This document shows positions 6,117 through 10,553 of a DNA stretch of 10,553 nt, one piece after another; position 1 is the first letter of the stretch, and each line of letters opens with the position of its first letter. The notes beneath the pieces are model-generated. The model was not told the origin of the DNA. It searched no databases and saw nothing but the letters and a program-made list of their open reading frames with translations. Source of the stretch: an uncultured Clostridia bacterium (GTDB lineage: Bacteria > Bacillota > Clostridia > Christensenellales > Aristaeellaceae); assembly GCA_937906775.1 (NCBI GenBank), contig CALCUD010000105.1:1-10553 (forward strand), written 5' to 3'. The position numbers and the translations under genes were made by a program.

Positions 6117-6753
6117 GGAACTGATGCCGGAAAACAGACTGTATTTTTTTGTGCGCGGCGTTGCGAAAGCGGTGCTTTCTACTTTGATGCCTGTTAAATA
6201 TCATAACGCGGAGATCCTCAGAAGCGACGCGCCGTTTGTGATGATCTCCAACCATCTGCATGCGCTTGATCCGGCAATTCTGACCGTGCCCCTGAAAAAA
6301 AAGGAGCAGGCAATCTTTCTCGGCAAGAAGGAACTTGTGAAAAACCGGCTCGCGGCATGGTTTCTGAGCCGGCTGCATATTATTCCCGTCGACCGGCACA
6401 ACATGGATATGGAAGCCATGCGGAACTGCATGAAAGTCCTGAAGCAGAACCGGATCCTCGGTATTTTTCCGGAAGGGACCCGTCACCATGAAGGACAGAT
6501 GGAGCAGATCGAGAACGGGACATCCCTGATCGTTCTCCGGAGCAGGGTTCCGCTGATCCCCGTCTATATCGACCGGAAACTGAGCTTTTTCAAGGTGACG
6601 AACGCCTGGGTCGGACAACCGATCCCGTACGACGATCTGCTGCAGGACGGCGTAAACGCCGCAACATGCGAAAAGCTTAATGAACGGATGCGGGATACTT
6701 TCCGGCAGATGATTGCCGACGTAAAAAAAGATTATAAAATTTCTTTACAATAA
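6109..6753 (+). CDS. plsC: 1-acyl-sn-glycerol-3-phosphate acyltransferase (PlsC family)
   Basis: This enzyme adds the second acyl chain to lysophosphatidic acid, giving phosphatidic acid for phospholipid synthesis at the inner face of the membrane. In 214 residues it carries the acyltransferase motifs: NHLHALDP with the catalytic H49-x4-D54, GKKEL (72-76), IIPVDRHNMD (91-100), FPEGTR (120-125) for glycerol phosphate binding, and VPLIPVYI (147-154). The start is the ATG at 6109: GGAGG at 6095-6099 lies nine bases before it, and it overlaps the end of cmk by eight bases, implying coupled translation. An in-frame TTG at 6091 lies before that ribosome site and is rejected. There is no strong membrane helix, so attachment is probably by amphipathic segments. 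Acyl donor (ACP or CoA) is not evident. Confidence 0.93.
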   Translation: MAEELMPENRLYFFVRGVAKAVLSTLMPVKYHNAEILRSDAPFVMISNHLHALDPAILTVPLKKKEQAIFLGKKELVKNRLAAWFLSRLHIIPVDRHNMDMEAMRNCMKVLKQNRILGIFPEGTRHHEGQMEQIENGTSLIVLRSRVPLIPVYIDRKLSFFKVTNAWVGQPIPYDDLLQDGVNAATCEKLNERMRDTFRQMIADVKKDYKISLQ

Positions 6754-6819
6754 AGAAGGAATAACAGGATTTAGAGCGAATACATTTAAAACAGAGCGTT
6801 TTTTCGGGAGGTTTCCGTT

Positions 6820-8829
6820 ATGTCCGTTCGCGTTACGGCTCACGCAGGCTTCTGTATGGGGGTCAGCCGGGCTGTGGAAGCGGCTGAGATCGCCGCGAAG
6901 GACGGGGTTCCTTCCTGTACGCTGGGAGAGTTGATCCATAATCCCTCTGTGGTCCGCCGGCTTGCGGAAATGGGGCTTGTTCCCATTCAGAAGCCGGAGG
7001 AGGCGGTAGGACGCCGGGTCCTGATCCGTAGCCACGGGGTTTCGCCGGAGGTGCTCCGGGTTTTGCGGGAGCAGGGAAGCGAAATCATGGATCTGACCTG
7101 TCCCTTTGTCGACAGACTTCACCGGATCGTTGCCGAAGGTACCGCTGACGGGACGCCTGTGATTATTGTCGGCGAAAAATCCCACCCCGAGGTTCAGGGG
7201 ACAGCCGGATGGGCTGCGGGCGAGGTTTACTTCGCCGCAACGCCGGAGGAGGCCGGTTCTGTTCCGGGAATGGATCATGCCCTTGCCGTCGCGCAGACGA
7301 CATTTCCACCCGAACGGTGGCAAAAGATCCTCGAGGTGCTTCAGCGCCGGGTCCGTATTCTGACAAGCCGCTGTACGATCTGCAACGCGACAGAGATCCG
7401 TCAGCGCGAAGCGGCTGAGCTGGCCGGACATGCCGATGCCATGATCGTTGTCGGCGGCCGGAACAGCGCCAATACCCGGAAGCTTTTTGATGTCTGCAAA
7501 AGCAGATGCCCGGATACCATTCTGGTAGAGCGCGCGGCGGAGATCCCGCCAGCCTTTGCAAATACAGATCCCGGTATGATTGGGATCACCGCCGGTGCTT
7601 CCACGCCGACGGATTCACTTAAGGAGGTTGTCACACGCATGAGCGAATTGGAGAACAAGGACCTGACCCCTGCCGCGGAGGAAAACCGCAATGATTTCAT
7701 GGCTGAAATCGACGCTACTCTGGTGAGGATCCGGCCCGGACAGACGGTTACCGGTAAAGTTGTGCAGATCACCGAGGACGAAGTGTGCGTCAATATCGGC
7801 TACAAGGCCGACGGGCTGATCAAGCGCGAAGATCTGGTAGACCAGAATGTCAAACTGGATGACGAGATCGAAGTCGAAGTTGTCAAAGTCAACGACGGAG
7901 AAGGAAATGTGCTGCTGAGCCAGCGCAACATCGTCAACCGCAAGGCGTGGGACGCCCTGATGCAGAAATACGAAGCCGGCGAATATGTCGACGGTATCGG
8001 CAAGGAAGCCGTTAAGGGCGGCCTGCTGGCTGATGTCGGCGGCGTCCGTGCTTTTGTTCCCGCCAGCCAGCTGAGCCAGCGCTATGTTGAAAAGATCGGC
8101 GAGTTCGTCGGCAAAGAAATGAAGCTGAAGATCATCGAAGTCGATCAGCAGAAAAAGCGCATCGTTGCCAGCCGCAAGGCGGTCGTTGCGGAAGAGTCTG
8201 CCGCGAAGAAGAAAGAAGCCTGGGAGAAGCTCGAAGAGGGCGTTGTCATCCACGGTATCGTTCGCCGGCTGACTGACTTCGGCGCGTTTGTGGATGTCGG
8301 CGGAGTCGACGGCCTGATCCACATCACCGATCTGAGCTGGGGACGCATCAAGCATCCCAGCGAAGTTGTCAAGCCCAATCAGGAAGTGGATGTCAAGATC
8401 ATGAGCCTTGACCCCGAACGCGAACGTATCCAGCTGGGTTACAAGCAGCTGATGCCCCGTCCCTGGGACAACGCGGTTGAAAAGTATCCCGAAGGCGAAG
8501 TCGTTGAGGGCAAGGTTGTCCGCATTACAACTTTCGGCGCTTTTGTTGAGCTGGAGCCCGGCCTTGACGGTCTGGTCCACATCAGCCAGTGTGCTACGGC
8601 CCGCGTTGCCAAGGTGGAAGACGCTGTTCAGGTCGGCCAGGATGTCCGCGTCAAGGTTCTGGGCGTGGATCCCGAAAAGAAGCGCATCAGCCTGAGCATC
8701 CGTCAGGTTCTGGAAGATGAGAAATTCGACTACGAAGGCGAAGCCGCTCCCGAAGCCGAAGCTGAGATCGTTGCCGGCGACGACGCCGTTGCCGAACCGG
8801 TTGAAGAAGCCGCCAAGGAAGAAGAATAA
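6820..8829 (+). CDS. ispH-rpsA: Fused IspH (HMBPP reductase) and ribosomal protein S1
   Basis: One uninterrupted 669-residue frame joins two proteins. Residues 1 to about 273 are IspH, the [4Fe-4S] enzyme that reduces HMBPP to IPP and DMAPP, the last step of the MEP isoprenoid pathway. Cluster ligands are C12 (GFCMGV), C94 (DLTCPF) and C188 (TICNAT). H40, H122, E124, T160 and the phosphate-binding NSAN (215-218) and GAST (259-262) are in place. Residues from about 274 are S1, with four OB repeats (about 307-370, 388-453, 474-540, 559-628) and an acidic tail. Such fusions are known in Clostridia. GGGAGG (6806-6811) sets the start. M274 begins a typical free-S1 N-terminus and is preceded by AAGGAGG. 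The second serine of the usual NSSN is alanine (A217). Confidence 0.97.
   Translation: MSVRVTAHAGFCMGVSRAVEAAEIAAKDGVPSCTLGELIHNPSVVRRLAEMGLVPIQKPEEAVGRRVLIRSHGVSPEVLRVLREQGSEIMDLTCPFVDRLHRIVAEGTADGTPVIIVGEKSHPEVQGTAGWAAGEVYFAATPEEAGSVPGMDHALAVAQTTFPPERWQKILEVLQRRVRILTSRCTICNATEIRQREAAELAGHADAMIVVGGRNSANTRKLFDVCKSRCPDTILVERAAEIPPAFANTDPGMIGITAGASTPTDSLKEVVTRMSELENKDLTPAAEENRNDFMAEIDATLVRIRPGQTVTGKVVQITEDEVCVNIGYKADGLIKREDLVDQNVKLDDEIEVEVVKVNDGEGNVLLSQRNIVNRKAWDALMQKYEAGEYVDGIGKEAVKGGLLADVGGVRAFVPASQLSQRYVEKIGEFVGKEMKLKIIEVDQQKKRIVASRKAVVAEESAAKKKEAWEKLEEGVVIHGIVRRLTDFGAFVDVGGVDGLIHITDLSWGRIKHPSEVVKPNQEVDVKIMSLDPERERIQLGYKQLMPRPWDNAVEKYPEGEVVEGKVVRITTFGAFVELEPGLDGLVHISQCATARVAKVEDAVQVGQDVRVKVLGVDPEKKRISLSIRQVLEDEKFDYEGEAAPEAEAEIVAGDDAVAEPVEEAAKEEE
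7621..7641 (+). promoter_or_regulatory. Internal ribosome binding site and start for free S1
   Basis: AAGGAGG (7621-7627) lies 11 bases before the ATG at 7639-7641 (M274 of the fused protein), exactly at the joint between IspH and S1. Translation from here would give a 396-residue S1 starting MSELENKDLTP. The spacing is slightly long but usable. The motif also encodes Lys-Glu of the IspH C-terminal helix, so chance is possible. Confidence 0.55.
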
Positions 8830-8840
8830 TCCGATCAGCG

Positions 8841-8869
8841 AAGGCCCGTCCCCGTGGGACGGGTCTTTT
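8841..8869 (+). terminator. Intrinsic terminator after ispH-rpsA
   Basis: CCCGTCCC (8845-8852) pairs perfectly with GGGACGGG (8856-8863) around CGT. The stem extends outward by AAGG/TCTT pairs including one G-T. A short T-run (TCTTTT) follows. It starts 11 bases after the stop. Confidence 0.85.
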
Positions 8870-8876
8870 GCTGTTG

Positions 8877-8905
8877 TTGACATCCTTTCAGGGGTGCGGT
8901 AATAT
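8877..8905 (+). promoter_or_regulatory. Sigma-A promoter for the small zinc-ribbon membrane protein
   Basis: A perfect -35 TTGACA (8877-8882) and -10 TAATAT (8900-8905) are 17 bases apart, right after the rpsA terminator. The start would be near 8912, about 32 bases before the ATG. It suggests strong independent expression. Confidence 0.82.
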
Positions 8906-8943
8906 ATTTCATGAGATATGTCATCTGAACAGGAGGAAAAAAC

Positions 8944-9372
8944 ATGTTCACTCAGATCGGTCAAAAAGTAAAAACCATGGCAAAAGTCCTGTGCTGGGCC
9001 GGCATTCTCGGAAGCCTCGGCTTCGGTGTATACGCCTGGCTGACGAATCTGCTGCCGCTGCTGCCCTGGTGTGTTGTGATCGGCGTCGGAGGAAGTATTT
9101 TCTTCTGGCTGAACAGCTGGGTGATCTACTGCATCGGCGATACCAACGCGCGCCTTGCGGAGGCAACTGCGCAGGCTGCGCCCCGCCCCGGATACACGGA
9201 ATATCTTCAGAGTCCTGAAACGATGGCGTCCTCTTCCGGAACCTGCGAATTCTGCGGGAAGGAATCCAATTATCTTACCGACGCGAAGGTGGTCGACAAA
9301 CTCGGCACCCGGTACCGTAAGGTTTGTCCCGACTGCTTCAGTAAATACAACTGCGCTGTGACGGATAAATAA
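8944..9372 (+). CDS. Small two-helix membrane protein with C-terminal zinc ribbon
   Basis: This 142-residue protein starts at an ATG with AGGAGG (8931-8936) seven bases before it. Two hydrophobic segments (about 12-33 and 38-63) are separated by a very short turn, so both ends are probably on the same side of the membrane. A polar linker (64-100) leads to a C-terminal module with CEFC (101-104) and CPDC (128-131), spaced as in a zinc ribbon, which would lie in the cytoplasm. Small proteins with this design, ending the second helix in a pattern like WLNSWVIYCIGD, are common and uncharacterised in Clostridia, as far as I recall. It has its own near-consensus promoter and terminator, so it is a single-gene unit. 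Function is unknown; a scaffold or protein-binding role is only a guess. Confidence 0.85.
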   Translation: MFTQIGQKVKTMAKVLCWAGILGSLGFGVYAWLTNLLPLLPWCVVIGVGGSIFFWLNSWVIYCIGDTNARLAEATAQAAPRPGYTEYLQSPETMASSSGTCEFCGKESNYLTDAKVVDKLGTRYRKVCPDCFSKYNCAVTDK

Positions 9373-9384
9373 TACCGTCCGGGC

Positions 9385-9421
9385 AAAAAAAGGCCGGCTT
9401 CTTTGGAAGCCGGCTCATTTT
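9385..9421. terminator. Bidirectional intrinsic terminator between the zinc-ribbon gene and the CofE-family gene
   Basis: GCCGGCTTC (9393-9401) pairs perfectly with GAAGCCGGC (9406-9414) around TTTG. The + strand has TCATTTTTAT after it, and the - strand has seven T (complement of 9385-9391). It lies between two convergent stops. Confidence 0.93.
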
Positions 9422-9432
9422 TATCGGGAATA

Positions 9433-10553
9433 TCAGGCGTTGGTATAGTTGTCAAAATATCCCTGAACGAGAACAACGGGAGTTCCTTTATCGCCGGAAC
9501 CGCTGGTCAGGTCGCAAAGGGAGCCGATCAGGTCGGTCAGCTGACGGGGAGTTGTTCCTTCGGAGGCCATCTGACCCTTCAGATTGCTGTCCTTGGCCCG
9601 GATGCTCTTTTCAATGGCTTCCTTCAGCGCTTCGCCCTTCAAATCGGCGAAATCATTGTCGGCCAGGTACTTCAGCTTCAGTTCGTTCGGGGTTCCGACG
9701 AGACCGGCAGTATGAGCGGGTGAAACAACCGGATCGGCCAGTTCCCAGATCTTGCCTTTGGGATCCTTGAAGGCGCCATCGCCGTAGACCATGACTTCGA
9801 CATGCTTGCCGGTTTCCTTCAATATGCGGGCGGCGATGTCTTCGACCAGGGAGGTGCATTCGCGGGGGAAGAGCTTGATCTTGTCTTCCGTGCTCTTGTT
9901 GGAACCCAGCAGACCGTATTTTTCATTGTAGCCGGAACCGTCAACGGGTGCATTCAAAATATCATCCATACCGAGAACACGCTTGCAACCGGCCTCTTTC
10001 AGAACGGCCTTGGAACGTTCTCTGGTATGAATATCACAGCATACAACAACATCTGTGTACTTTAACAGAGAACAGGGATTGTTGGAAAGGATAATTTCCA
10101 CATCACAGCCTTCGCTTTTGACAACTTCCTCATAATAGGCGATATAATCCATGCCGGTAAACGGATGCTTCGGATAACCAAAGTATTTCCGGAAATCTTC
10201 AACTGTCAGAATGTCGGTATACGGATTGATACCTTTCTGCGCAACCAGAGCGTCATCTACCAAATGGTTGCCGACTTCATCTGAAGGATAACTCAATTCG
10301 ATAACCAGCTTTTTTGCACCCTTTGCAAAACTTCTCAAGAGAACGGAGAAACGATTTCGGGAGAGAATGGGAAAAAGGATACCAACGGTTTCACCGCCAG
10401 TCTTTTCACGGAAATCTTTTGCAATTTGATCTGTTGTTGCATAGTTTCCCTGCGCTCTTGCAACAACGGCTTCTGTTATTGCAACAACATCACGGTCACG
10501 GAATCTGAAATCATCATTGTAAGCCGCATTAATCAGCGAATCTACTGTGATTT
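9433..10553 (-). CDS. Coenzyme F420-0:L-glutamate ligase (CofE) family protein, 5' end outside window
   Basis: The frame is open from the right edge to TGA at 9433-9435, about 372 residues, and is the 3' part of the gene. The TTG at 10336-10338 is not the start, since clearly homologous sequence precedes it (FRDRDVVAITEAVVARAQGN). Characteristic segments are that one, SNNPCSLLKYTDVVVCCDIHTRERSKAVL, and VMVYGDGAFKDPKGKIWELADP followed by VSPAHTAGL, matching the GDGA-K-DP region of the CofE fold. CofE adds glutamate to F420-0 with GTP in archaea and actinobacteria. Clostridial members are longer and occur in organisms not known to make F420, so the substrate here may be another acid. No other F420 gene is visible. 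It ends at a shared terminator. Family assignment is confident; function is not. Confidence 0.85.
   Translation of the reverse strand, partial: ITVDSLINAAYNDDFRFRDRDVVAITEAVVARAQGNYATTDQIAKDFREKTGGETVGILFPILSRNRFSVLLRSFAKGAKKLVIELSYPSDEVGNHLVDDALVAQKGINPYTDILTVEDFRKYFGYPKHPFTGMDYIAYYEEVVKSEGCDVEIILSNNPCSLLKYTDVVVCCDIHTRERSKAVLKEAGCKRVLGMDDILNAPVDGSGYNEKYGLLGSNKSTEDKIKLFPRECTSLVEDIAARILKETGKHVEVMVYGDGAFKDPKGKIWELADPVVSPAHTAGLVGTPNELKLKYLADNDFADLKGEALKEAIEKSIRAKDSNLKGQMASEGTTPRQLTDLIGSLCDLTSGSGDKGTPVVLVQGYFDNYTNA

Noticed and set aside
6741..6757. Inverted repeat TTCTTT/AAAGAA over the plsC stop
   Set aside because: It is a short, purely A/T-rich stem with no T-run after it, so it is not a terminator and is probably chance in AT-rich DNA.
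6744..6774. Possible promoter before ispH-rpsA (TTTACA with an AT-rich -10)
   Set aside because: At 17 bases the -10 would be GGATTT, and ATTTAG needs a 19-base gap. Both are too weak to call, so read-through from the cmk promoter is the simpler view, although a promoter in this 66-base gap is not excluded.
7615..8964. A 449-codon - strand frame opposite the S1 region
   Set aside because: It is a shadow of repeated S1 codons (Asp/Phe/Ala-rich mirror) and runs through the terminator and promoter region at 8841-8905.

Overview
The window looks like chromosomal DNA of a moderately GC-rich member of the Clostridia, possibly an uncultured gut or rumen lineage. The evidence is the gene order cmk-plsC-ispH/rpsA with ispH and rpsA fused, a short S1 with four repeats, strong AGGAGG ribosome binding sites, near-consensus sigma-A promoters, and a dockerin-type tail fragment. 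The species cannot be named from the sequence. No tRNA, rRNA, CRISPR array, insertion sequence or phage gene was seen.

Layout: (1) 1-206 is the end of an unrecognised + strand gene, closed by a hairpin terminator. (2) 300-437 on the - strand is an orphaned dockerin tail, a gene remnant. (3) 449-677 is a control region for mgtE: a strong promoter, a palindrome at the predicted transcript start, a 28-codon upstream reading frame with an excellent ribosome binding site, and an RNA able to form a branched structure inside that frame. (4) 678-3500 is a two-gene + strand unit, the magnesium channel/transporter mgtE followed by a Wzx-like lipid-linked glycan flippase, ending at a bidirectional terminator. 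(5) 5278-3522 on the - strand is a coupled pair: a YfbR-type 5'-deoxynucleotidase and a LytR-CpsA-Psr wall-polymer ligase. Its promoter has a perfect 15-bp palindrome at the transcript start. (6) From a back-to-back promoter, cmk, plsC and the ispH-rpsA fusion run on the + strand (5445-8829). (7) 8944-9372 is a small two-helix membrane protein with a zinc-ribbon tail and its own promoter. (8) Convergent to it, 10553-9433 is the 3' part of a coenzyme F420-0:L-glutamate ligase (CofE) family gene that runs off the window.

The genes are mostly housekeeping: Mg2+ uptake, envelope polymer export and attachment, nucleotide metabolism, phospholipid acylation, isoprenoid synthesis (which supplies the undecaprenyl carrier used by flippase and LCP enzymes) and translation. 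A link between the flippase and the LCP protein is inferred only from their proximity.

The best candidates for undescribed biology are the mgtE leader (upstream frame overlapping a switch-like RNA fold) and the internal ribosome binding site in the ispH-rpsA fusion, which could make free S1 from the fused message. The codon-use change at the fusion joint supports the second. All RNA folds and promoters here were found by eye, without energy calculation or database search.
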